Assembly: GCA_910585595.1 (NCBI GenBank) | Contig: CAJUET010000011.1 | Coordinates: 7,259-71,258, forward strand | Direction of reading: 5' to 3' | DNA: 64,000 nucleotides | Origin: an uncultured Christensenella sp. | Lineage (GTDB): Bacteria > Bacillota > Clostridia > Christensenellales > Borkfalkiaceae | Shown: piece by piece, positions 44,255-53,200 of the stretch | Position numbering within the stretch: position 1 is the first letter of the stretch | Layout: the number at the start of each line of letters is the position of its first letter | Notes under the pieces: model-generated | What the model was told of the DNA's origin: nothing | Databases searched by the model: none | What the model saw: only the letters and a program-made list of their open reading frames with translations | Made by a program: the position numbers and the translations under genes

Positions 44255-45157
44255 CTAATTGTTAAAAAGTCTTTTCATGATTGCCCTGTAAACCGCTGCA
44301 GGAATTGAAGTAACCCCCATCTTTACAAACCAATCTATCAATCCCGCAGCATGACCTTTTATAAATCCTTTAATCCATTTACTTGTTAAGCTAAATGTTG
44401 AGTAAATAGATTTAGTCCCAACCAATCCCTTAGCAAACGCTGAATTATAAGCTTGAGTACCTCTTTTCGCAAGATTCCCAAAAGCACCAGATGCGCCGCC
44501 AAAATAACCGATTGCAAACGTCCCTGCGGCTTGGAACATCCCAGAAAACAATGCTGAAACACCACCTTTCCAAGTCATAGGCTGCTCATAAGCTGCACTT
44601 TCAATTGCATACGAGGAAAGACCTGCACAGGCACCAATTAGCAACGAGCCCGTTAATGCCATACTAACCCCCATAATGCCAGCAGCAGCCAAGCCTCCCA
44701 AGCCAAGGCATAATCCCATTGCTCCACCCATAACAAATCCGCTGAAAAACGAGCCAATGATTTGTTTTGTGCTTCCACCATTCACTGCCGTAGAAACAGC
44801 TTTAATTGTTCCTACAATAGCTCCTGCGATGAGAGCTCCGATAAGCAAAGACAAGAAAAACGTTCCATTAGGATCGGTAAACATTACGGGATTATTGCCG
44901 CAATAAGCGTAGAGATTGAGACCGTTGATGTTTTCGGGGTCAAGATATTCGATTCCGTCTATCGTAATGAAACGACCGACTTCGGGATCGTAATATCTCG
45001 TCTGTAAGTAATAAAGCTCTGTTTCTACATCGTAGAAGTAGCCGCGATATCTGAACGGGTTCAGGTTGCCAATATGCACCGCATTTTCGGTAATATCGTT
45101 GCCTGCGTCGTCGAGCACAGCGTGATTGCCCCAAGCGTCGTAAACGTATTTTACCAC
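44255..45157 (-). CDS. Orphan Rhs C-terminal cassette 5
   Basis: Core homology starts near 45192 (NIVALLDSAGAVVVKYVYDA) directly after a stop codon; the first in-frame start is 45157 (GTG). After NPVM the tip begins TDPNGTFFLSLLIGALIAGA as in tip 7, then has its own Gly/Ala-rich region and ends IPAAVYRAIMKRLFNN. The 'NGGS' junction (VNGGSTKQII versus VNGGSFLDCL in tip 7) marks a switch within the tip. Probably silent. Confidence 0.8.
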   Translation of the reverse strand: MVKYVYDAWGNHAVLDDAGNDITENAVHIGNLNPFRYRGYFYDVETELYYLQTRYYDPEVGRFITIDGIEYLDPENINGLNLYAYCGNNPVMFTDPNGTFFLSLLIGALIAGAIVGTIKAVSTAVNGGSTKQIIGSFFSGFVMGGAMGLCLGLGGLAAAGIMGVSMALTGSLLIGACAGLSSYAIESAAYEQPMTWKGGVSALFSGMFQAAGTFAIGYFGGASGAFGNLAKRGTQAYNSAFAKGLVGTKSIYSTFSLTSKWIKGFIKGHAAGLIDWFVKMGVTSIPAAVYRAIMKRLFNN

Positions 45158-45228
45158 AACTGCGCCCGCGCTGTCAAGGAGCGCAACGATATTTCACTTT
45201 CCGCTGTATTTTATACCAATAAAGTAAA

Positions 45229-45254
45229 AGTCGATTACAAATAGTAACCAACTT
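45229..45254 (-). terminator. Decayed cassette terminator (after immunity gene 4)
   Basis: AAGTCGATTAC with an imperfect partner GTAACCAACTT. Same family as the other hairpins but with two mismatches. Confidence 0.5.
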
Positions 45255-45295
45255 TTAATAGACTTTTGAGCAAACAACACCCTAATTCGATAATT

Positions 45296-45796
45296 TTATG
45301 ATAATACTTCAAGAAAATATTTATCTATCAATGTATTATTGGGAAAAAGTCTTTCTAAAATAATATCTTCCATTTTTACAATTCGACGTGAAGTTATATA
45401 CTCTAACAACTTTACAATATCATTGTCCACAGCTTTATTTTTACTAAGTTTAAAAAACTTTTCAACTAGTCCTTCATAATCCAAAGAATCGCTTATATCC
45501 ATACCGTTAATTTCTAAACTATAAGCAACAATAAAACAAATTTTTGGAAATTCCTGATAATTCTCTATTGCAAATTTCAATTTTTCTTCCCACTTTTTCT
45601 TGTAAAATTCCCAATCCTTTGAAACCTGTGGACTTACGAAATCTCCTTCGCTATATAAATACCAAGAATAAGCAATTTGAGTAGAAAAGTTTTCCTCTGA
45701 AAATACAGCTTGACCTTCCAAGTGTTTAATCAGTTGCCTAAAATCACCTTGCTTTTCTAACTTACACATTTCATTGTCAAAATAAAACACTTGCAT
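45296..45796 (-). CDS. Candidate immunity protein 4 (soluble, helical)
   Basis: A 166-aa AT-rich gene. The protein is helical and acidic, starting MQVFYFDNEMCKLEKQGDFR, without membrane segments, unlike immunities 3 and 5-7. This suits a toxin with a cytoplasmic target. It begins 13 bp after tip 4. Confidence 0.65.
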   Translation of the reverse strand: MQVFYFDNEMCKLEKQGDFRQLIKHLEGQAVFSEENFSTQIAYSWYLYSEGDFVSPQVSKDWEFYKKKWEEKLKFAIENYQEFPKICFIVAYSLEINGMDISDSLDYEGLVEKFFKLSKNKAVDNDIVKLLEYITSRRIVKMEDIILERLFPNNTLIDKYFLEVLS

Positions 45797-45809
45797 AAGA
45801 TTTACCTAT

Positions 45810-46770
45810 TTATAATAAAAACCACATATTACTTATTTTTATCACATTATTAATAATTTTATAAGTTACTTGATACCCTTTCCAAATCACTGAGGATACA
45901 GATTTGTAAGGAGTATATGACCCTTTTATTAAAGTTTTTTGCATAATTTTACCAACTTTATGGGCTGAATTTGGTAAATTATGTTTGGGTTGCATAATGT
46001 GATTCATTTTATTGGGATCATTTAATGTCGTTTGAACTCCTTCCTTGATAGCAGACTTGCTTAAACCAGTAGGATTGGGGCTATAAGTTACTCCACCAAC
46101 TACTCCACCAATAACAGCACCAACAATCGCTCCTATTCCAAATCCCATCAGGAATCCGGAAAGAATGCTTTGTCCCATGTCTGCGCCAGTGACAGCAGAA
46201 TATATTGCGCCACCAGCAATTCCTACCGCCGATCCTACCGCTGCTCCAATTAAGGCTCCTTTCGCCGCTCCTACGGCAACGGCGCCTATTAAACCTGCCG
46301 CCGTTCCTCCCGATGCAACCGTTAATACAACAGCTGCTGCAACAACCAACGCCGCTCCTATTCCAAATAACAACCATTGCCACCATTTAGCTGTTCCATT
46401 TGAATCGGTAAACATCACGGGGTTATCGCCGCAATAAGCGTAAAGGTTTAAGCCGTTGATGGTTTCGGGGTCAAGATATTCGATACTGTCTATCGTGATA
46501 AATCTGCCGATTTCGGGACGTAGTAACGGGTTTGCAGGTAATACAATTCCGTTTCTACGTCGTAAAAGTAACCTCGATAACGGAACGGGTTCAGATTGCC
46601 GATATGGGCTTCATCCGTGATATCGTTCCCGTTGCCGTCCAACACCGCATGGTTTCCCCAAGCGTCATAGGCATATCTTACCACAACTGCGCCGCTACTG
46701 TCAATAAGCGCAACGATATTTCCTTGCGCGTCTTTACGGTACACGTAAATATTCCCGCTGTGTTTAATAT
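45810..46770 (-). pseudogene. Orphan Rhs C-terminal cassette 4, frameshifted
   Basis: The core starts near 46770 (IKHSGNIYVYRKDAQGNIVA). The same one-base deletion as in cassette 8 turns RYYDPE into RYYVPK and stops at 46490. The original frame resumes below (LYAYCGDNPVM, TDSNGTAKWWQWLLFGIGAA) and is open to 45810. The tip has a Gly/Ala zipper followed by a hydrophilic domain with NKMNHIMQPKHNL and GKIMQKTL; the HI-x-KHNL pattern recalls small helical toxin domains at polymorphic toxin C-termini (Ntox35-like), tentatively. Confidence 0.8.
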
Positions 46771-46777
46771 CAAAAAT

Positions 46778-46809
46778 AAAAAGTCGATTGCAAAAACAAT
46801 CGACTTTTT
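46778..46809 (-). terminator. Cassette terminator (after immunity gene 3)
   Basis: AAAAAGTCGATTG/CAATCGACTTTTT with a 6-nt loop. Confidence 0.85.
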
Positions 46810-46832
46810 ATCAAACCTTTGGGTAAACGACA

Positions 46833-47057
46833 TCAATCATCCATAAAATCTTTTTTGTTTAATTCCTTTCTTAATTTTTCCTTTTTCTTTTTTCGGTGCC
46901 TTTTTATGATGAATACTGCGAAAACAATTATACCAATTAGTATTGCATACAGCAATAAAGAAATTAGCAAATCAATCCAATCAAATAGTTCGCCATTTCT
47001 ACCACCTACAAAAGGCAATATTAAACAATATGCAATTTTCTTAAAAAATTCTTCCAA
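46833..47057 (-). CDS. Candidate immunity protein 3 (small membrane protein)
   Basis: A 74-aa protein with a hydrophobic core (DLLISLLLYAILIGIIVFAVFI) and a strongly basic tail (KRHRKKKKEKLRKEL). It starts 2 bp after tip 3, so translation is coupled. A small membrane immunity protein points to a membrane-active tip. Confidence 0.65.
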   Translation of the reverse strand: MEEFFKKIAYCLILPFVGGRNGELFDWIDLLISLLLYAILIGIIVFAVFIIKRHRKKKKEKLRKELNKKDFMDD

Positions 47058-47059
47058 TC

Positions 47060-48385
47060 TTATCCTCCAAGCGATTCCATAAATCCACTAAGACCATATG
47101 ATCCGAAAAAGCTACTTGCTAATCTAAATAATCCTACATTCAATAATTTCGAGGGATTGAAAAAATTTCCGATATTTTGGGAAATTGAAGTTTTTAAACC
47201 CTTAAACATCTGCGGATTTAAATAACCTTGAACCAAATGTCCAATCCCCTGCATAATCAACGAGACAGATGCTCCTTGAATCCCACTCCATAGTAATTGA
47301 CCAAAACTGACATTCCCATCACTCTTGTAAGCTGTCATGGACATATTGGTTATAGCACCCACAGCCGTTTTCGCAATTACTGCGCCCGCTCCAACAGTAG
47401 TTGCACAAGCAAGCCCGTATAAAGATCCCGCGAGAGACTGTATCCCTAATTCACCGACATCGATGTTATTCCAACCTTTTGTTAAACCCTGTTCTAATAG
47501 ATTTCCGCCCATCCCAGCTAAGCCGCCTATCGCTACTGCGCTCGCAATTAAAGCAACACCACCTGTAGCCACTATTGCAACAACTGCAGCAACAGCAATA
47601 ACAGCTATCGCAAATCCAAAAAGCAACCATTCCCACCATTTTGCCGTTCCATTAGGATCGGTAAACATTACGGGGTTATCGCCGCAATAAGCGTAAAGGT
47701 TTAAGCCGTTGATGGTTTCGGGGTCGAGGTATTCGATACCGTCGATGGTGATAAAGCGACCGATTTCGGGATCGTAATAACGGGTTTGCAAGTAGTACAG
47801 TTCGGTTTCGGTATCGTAGAAATATCCTCTGTATCTGAACGGGTTCAGATTGCCGATGTGGTTCGCGTCTGTAACGTCATTCCCGTTCGCATCTAGTACG
47901 GCGTGGTTGCCCCAAGCGTCGTAAACATATTTTACCACAATATTGCCTGCGCTGTCAATAAGCGCAACGATATTCCCCTGCGCATCTTTGCGGTAAACAA
48001 AAGTGTTTCCGCCGTACGTAACACCAAATGCGCCCGTTTCGTCGTAAAGGTATTCCAAACCGTTGCTGCTTGCAATCAACCTTCCGTTACTATCGTATGT
48101 AAATGTTACGCCGTTTTTGCCTATCCTGCGCCCCTGCCCGTCGTAGGTAAACGTGTTCCCGTCAAACGACTTCATTTGGCGACCTTTCTCCCACGTTGCC
48201 GCTTTCCCGCGGTACAGCGTGGGATTGCCAATTTCGTCGTATTCGCACTTTTCCGCGCCGTACGAAAGTAATTGGTCGCCGTTATAGGCATACAGCGTTT
48301 CGGTAAATTCGCACTCTTCAACATTGGTTTTGAGTGTAAATTTGGTCGTGCGCTTGGAAATGATATTACCGCAGTTGTCGTATGT
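47060..48385 (-). CDS. Orphan Rhs C-terminal cassette 3 (longest core portion)
   Basis: The open frame starts at YDNCGNIISKRTTKFTL right after the terminator hairpin, at the same core position as cassette 8; the first ATG is at 48175. It passes through KSFDGNTFTYDGQGRRIG and RYYDPEIGRF to NPVM, then TDPNGTAKWWEWLLFGFAIA. The tip is about 200 aa, hydrophobic with glycine-rich helices, ending FFGSYGLSGFMESLGG. It shares the TAKWW entry with tip 4. No native start codon. Confidence 0.82.
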   Translation of the reverse strand, partial: TYDNCGNIISKRTTKFTLKTNVEECEFTETLYAYNGDQLLSYGAEKCEYDEIGNPTLYRGKAATWEKGRQMKSFDGNTFTYDGQGRRIGKNGVTFTYDSNGRLIASSNGLEYLYDETGAFGVTYGGNTFVYRKDAQGNIVALIDSAGNIVVKYVYDAWGNHAVLDANGNDVTDANHIGNLNPFRYRGYFYDTETELYYLQTRYYDPEIGRFITIDGIEYLDPETINGLNLYAYCGDNPVMFTDPNGTAKWWEWLLFGFAIAVIAVAAVVAIVATGGVALIASAVAIGGLAGMGGNLLEQGLTKGWNNIDVGELGIQSLAGSLYGLACATTVGAGAVIAKTAVGAITNMSMTAYKSDGNVSFGQLLWSGIQGASVSLIMQGIGHLVQGYLNPQMFKGLKTSISQNIGNFFNPSKLLNVGLFRLASSFFGSYGLSGFMESLGG

Positions 48386-48391
48386 AAAAGA

Positions 48392-48420
48392 GAAGCCGAT
48401 TACACAAAGTAATCAACTTC
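48392..48420 (-). terminator. Cassette terminator (after immunity gene 2)
   Basis: GAAGCCGATTAC/GTAATCAACTTC with 5-nt loop and two mismatches, located about 40 bp after the immunity 2 stop. Confidence 0.7.
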
Positions 48421-48460
48421 CTTTTTTATTTAATAGGGTATTATTATTTAAATATGGCGA

Positions 48461-48868
48461 TTACAGAAAAATAATTTCAATTCCGCTAATATCTGAAATA
48501 ATTACATTGATTTGATCCTTCCCTATATATCCTTTTAACAATATAGATTTTGCAAATAGAGAATAATAATCTATATCAATATCAAAAACATTTTCTGACA
48601 TTAATTTTTGATATATCTCAATACCTATTTCACTTTTTTTTCTCTTATAACATCTTTCAATTATTATGTGTTGATCAAAATTATCATCTACACATTTAAT
48701 AATCAATTGACACGCTGGAGTTAAAGATGTTTCTTTGCCATTTTCATCTAATTGATAAACACCTCCTTCAAAATGTAAAATAACATCGCTATTTTTTATA
48801 CTAACGTGAGTAATACATGCATCATGAAGTCCATATTTTTTATAAAACTCTTCCATGTTAGCCTCCAT
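48461..48868 (-). CDS. Candidate immunity protein 2 (soluble)
   Basis: A 135-aa AT-rich gene for a beta-rich soluble protein (MEEFYKKYGLHDACITHVSI; VILHFEGGVYQLDENGKETS). Its start overlaps the end of tip 2 by 11 bp; the second ATG gives MEEFYKK and is a possible alternative. No membrane helices, consistent with a cytoplasmic toxin target. Confidence 0.65.
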   Translation of the reverse strand: MEANMEEFYKKYGLHDACITHVSIKNSDVILHFEGGVYQLDENGKETSLTPACQLIIKCVDDNFDQHIIIERCYKRKKSEIGIEIYQKLMSENVFDIDIDYYSLFAKSILLKGYIGKDQINVIISDISGIEIIFL

Positions 48869-49840
48869 TAGGGAAAAATGGTTTTAATGCTTTAATAATT
48901 TTATCAATAAGTTTCCAAAATGCTTTCCGTTCGCCGAAAGTCATCGGACGATTCCCTTGAATCGGATTCCCATTCAAATCCACCTTCGTTTTACCGTCAT
49001 CTCCACTTATATGTACATGTACCGGTTCATGATCATTGGGATAATGATGATCAACTTTATAACCATTACTTTCTCCAATTCGGGACAACAGAATATTCAA
49101 TCCGCCAATAGCAACTTGAACACCGCCTATAACCAATGTACCGCCCAGGGCAACTGCTCCTACACCCGCTACCGCCGTTCCAAGGGCGGCAGTTCCTCCG
49201 CCGGCAATTGCGAAGCTTCCGCCTATCATCGACGCCCCTGCGCCCATGAGCGCTCCGCCCGCGCCTATCATTGCTCCCGCCAATGCTCCCGCTGCCGCGC
49301 CTACGGCACACCCCAGCATTGCGCCGCCGAATATTACTCCTGCTAACTTCCATCCGCGTAGTCCGCTGTTATAGGCTTTAACTCCCGCTACCGTTCCGCC
49401 CACTACCGTACCTACCGCCGCGCCTACAATTAGCCCTATCAATAGTGCAGTTAAAAAGAACGTTCCGTCGGGGTCAACGTTCATCACGGGATTATCGCCA
49501 CAATAAGCGTAGAGGTTTAAGCCGTTGATGAATTCGGGGTCAAGATATTCGATTCCGTCTATCGTAATGAAACGACCGACTTCGGGATCGTAATAGCGCG
49601 TTTGGAGATAGTAAAGCTCTGTTTCGGTATCGTAGAAGTAACCGCGATAACGGAACGGGTTCAGATTGCCGATATGGGCTTCATCCGTGATATCGTTCCC
49701 GTTGCCGTCCAACACCGCATGGTTTCCCCAAGCGTCATAGGCATATCTTACCACAACTGCGCCGCTACTGTCAATAAGCGCAACGATATTTCCCTGCGCA
49801 TCGCGGCGATCAAGAAGAGTTGTGTTACCGCTCTCTCTTT
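48858..49840 (-). CDS. Orphan Rhs C-terminal cassette 2, DUF4160-like tip
   Basis: Core homology begins near 49835 (GNTTLLDRRDAQGNIVALID); the frame is also open back to 49913 through terminator DNA. After NPVM the tip reads NVDPDGTFFLTALLIGLIVG, a long glycine/alanine zipper, then a compact hydrophilic end: YPNDHEPVHVHISGDDGKTK and MTFGERKAFWKLIDKIIKAL. The DHEPVHVHI motif resembles DUF4160 domains (DHxPPHVHV). Histidines could bind metal or catalyse. This is the GC-richest tip, in contrast with its AT-rich immunity gene. Confidence 0.8.
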
Positions 49841-49845
49841 TACGC

Positions 49846-49878
49846 AAAAAGCCGATTACAAAAAGTAATCGACTTTTT
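49846..49878 (-). terminator. Cassette terminator (after immunity gene 1)
   Basis: AAAAAGCCGATTAC/GTAATCGACTTTTT with a 5-nt loop; 27 bp after the immunity 1 stop and immediately before orphan cassette 2. Confidence 0.85.
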
Positions 49879-49905
49879 AATAAATTTTTAGACAAGCAAC
49901 ATTTG

Positions 49906-50247
49906 TCAAACAAAATACTTTTGATAATATTTCTTAAATATTTCCATAACTTCTATGAGACAATCACAGTAAAATTTACTATATTCATCAATTCTAAATT
50001 TTTCAACAAATTTCATAAATTCATTATAGCAGGGATACGACAAATTATCCTTGCTATGATGAACCATTCTATCATACAGTTCCTCTGTAATTTCACTACC
50101 GTTAAGTAATGTATCGCAAACAATAAAATCAACATCCTCAACAAATAAGATAAAATCAGTATTATCGGTTTTAAATATTGTTGGTATTCGTAAACCTTTA
50201 AACTGCAAAATAATACTTTTTTCTTCTTCATTGATTTTATACTTCAC
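49906..50247 (-). CDS. Candidate immunity protein 1, partner of the full-length Rhs
   Basis: A 113-aa protein starting at GTG (50247) with GGAGG upstream: MKYKINEEEKSIILQFKGLR. Beta-rich N-terminus and helical C-terminus (EFMKFVEKFRIDEYSKFYCD), no membrane helix. It lies 35 bp after the intact Rhs gene and is followed by a terminator. As the only immunity gene next to a complete toxin gene it is probably the active one. Function by position. Confidence 0.7.
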   Translation of the reverse strand: MKYKINEEEKSIILQFKGLRIPTIFKTDNTDFILFVEDVDFIVCDTLLNGSEITEELYDRMVHHSKDNLSYPCYNEFMKFVEKFRIDEYSKFYCDCLIEVMEIFKKYYQKYFV

Positions 50248-50282
50248 GCTTTACCTCCAAATATGTTACAATAGAGCTAATT

Positions 50283-53200
50283 TTAAATGTACCAAAATGA
50301 ACGTATAAGCCCATTAACATTAAATATTCCACCAGGGGCTCCCGAAATTTTTATTACTCCTTCTCTCAATAAATGTCCTGCCGAATTATTGTTTACAAAA
50401 AACTGACTTGCCTGTTTCGTGTAATTAACGATATTTTTTGCAATTGCTTTTTGTCCCTCATCGATCACATGTTTGGAATAATGTTTGACCATTTGCTGAT
50501 ACCCAGTTTTTCCACCAGTTGATACCCATGATTTAGCCGCTTGGATAACTTTAAATCCATTTGAAAGCGCACCAGTTACCCCTCCTATTATTGCTCCACC
50601 CATAAAACCATCGGCAGCACCATCAGCAAAGCCTTTCCAAAAGCTCCCTCCATTTATTACCGAGGTTATTCCTCCTATCATGCCACCTATTAAAGCACCA
50701 GATACAGCACCTACAATTGCTCCTTTTAATGCTCCCGCTAAAATAAATCCAGCTACGCCGCCAGCGGCTCCTCCTGTCGCCACGGTTGCTATGATGAGTC
50801 CGACAATGACTATTCCGCCTATAAGCCATTTAAGCCAATTGGGCATAGTACCAGTCTCATCCGTCCTCATCACGGGATTATCGCCGCAGTAGGCGTAGAG
50901 ATTGAGACCGTTGATGGATTCGGGGTCAAGATATTCGATTCCGTCTATTGTGATAAATCTGCCGATTTCGGGATCGTAATAGCGTGTTTGCAGGTAATAG
51001 AGCTCGGTTTCTACATCGTAGAAGTAGCTTCTGTATCTGAACGGATTGAGATTGCCGATATGGTCTGCGTCCGCAATATCGTTGCCGTCCGCGTCCAATA
51101 CCGCATGGTTGCCCCACGCATCATAAACATATTTTACCACAACTGCGCCGCTACTGTCAATAAGCGCAACGATATTTCCTTGCGCGTCTTTTCGGTATAA
51201 GTAAGCATTCCCGCCGTGTTTAATGCCGAATACGCCCGTTTCGTCGTAGAGGTACTCCAAACCGTTGCTGCTTGCAATCAATTTTCCGTTACTATCATAT
51301 GTAAACGTAACGCCGTTTTTGCCAATTCTACGCTCGCTTCCGTCGTAGGTAAACGTGTTGCCGCCAAAAGACTTCATTTGGCGACCCTTCTCCCACGTTG
51401 CCGCTTTGCCACGGTACAGCGTGGGATTGCCGATCTCGTCGTACTCGCACATTTCCGTGCCAAACGATAACAGCTTGTCCTTGTCGTAGCTGTAAAGCGT
51501 TTCCTCAAACTCACATTCTTCTACCTTGGTTTTCAACGTAAAAGCGGTCTGTCGTTTGGAGATAATGTTTCCGCAGTTGTCATACGCAAACAGTACGGTG
51601 AAGCCGAGTTTCTTGTTATCCTCCCTTACCAACCTGTCGATACTGTCGTATTCATACCGAACGGAAAGCGCGCCGTTTTCGTAGATTTTGCAGATGTTTC
51701 CGCTCTTGTCGTATTCATATTTTACGTTATCGCGGATCGCAAAATCGTTACCCTTCTTCTGCCCGAAGTACACCGCAGACGGCATATTCGTAGCATGGTC
51801 GCCGACTTTGCGGTAGTACAGATATTCGCCCGCAAGTTTACTTTCCCCGACGGAAATCTCCTTGCCCTTGTTTCTGCCGAGGATATCCTTTTCGGGCGTA
51901 ATTGTGATTCCTTCTACCGTCACGCTCTTTAAATCCCGCGCGGCGTTATTCTTATACGCATAAGCATATATGCGCCCGTTCTGATTATATTCCGTTACGT
52001 TCCCGTATGCGTCGTACGTATTGGCTTCCGTATATTCGCCGCGCGTGAACGCCGTCACGTTGCCGAGCGTATCGTAGGTATAGTCCGAGGTTTCGTTTGT
52101 AACCTTATCCGATGTCGTCTTTAACCTGCCGTTCTCGTAGGTATTCGTGAACTGCTCCGCATCGTTATATTTTACGCTTACAACGTTACCCTGCTTGTCC
52201 GTAACGGTCGTAATTTTTTCGCCCTTCGCGTTCGTCTCCGTGACGGTTCTATCGTCCGTGCCGTAAGCGTAACAGATATAGTTCTCCGCGCCGTTCAGCT
52301 TGATCGCTTTCTTTCTGCGCTTGCCGTCGTAGGCGTACTCTACTTCCGTATTGCCGCTAACGAGCTTCGTCACTTCGCCGAGGGTGTAATGGGTCTGCGT
52401 GCTGTTTTCCTCGCCCTCCGCCGTACTCTGCGTGATTGCCGTCACCGTATCGCCGCTATCATGCCCATACGCAAACGTGCTGCCGTTGGCGCGTTTTTCA
52501 CTGCGCACAACGTCCGCGCCCTCGATATACTCGTACTCCACCGAGGTTGCGCCCGTTTCGTCCTTCTCCGCCGTGACCTTACGATCTTCGGAATATTCCT
52601 TTTCTTTGTAGAACTTGCTCGAAGTATCCAACGAATTATACGAGAACGATTTTACATCGTTGCCGTGTTCGTCGTAAATTGTTTCTTCGATCGTCTTGCC
52701 GCTTGTGAACTCCTCGCCGTCTACCCAGCTCTCTTTACGGACAACCGCGCCGTTCGCGTTGTATGCGTAAGTCGTAATTGCTGTATATTCATTAGTCGCG
52801 CCGCCCGAAAGTTTTGTTACCGCCGTTTCCTTTACGCAACGACGGTCGCCGTCGTATTCGTACAGCGTAGTGGTTGCCGCAAATGTATTCTCGGAAATTT
52901 GCTTACCGCTCTCTACTTTCTTGGTCGCGTTCTCCACGCCGTCGTAATAGACGGTTGTTTTTTCGCCCGCTTCGAAAACGAAGCTTGCCAACGCGGTTTT
53001 ATTCAGCGTTTCCGTTTTGGCGGTTTCCGCCGTTTTGCTCTCAAACCTGCCGTATTGATAAGCACCGTACGTATATTTCTCCGCCGCAGTAATTACGCCG
53101 CCTTCTTCCTTGTAATACTCCGCAATATTGTCATCGCCGTTGAATACGTATTTTTCTTTTAATTTCTTTTCGCTTTCATAAATTGTAACTGCGTGCAAAT

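Noticed and set aside
40012..50247. Orphan Rhs fragments as independent expressed toxin genes
   Set aside because: Their in-frame ATG/GTG starts lie in terminator DNA or core sequence without ribosome binding sites, and the hairpins upstream should stop transcription.
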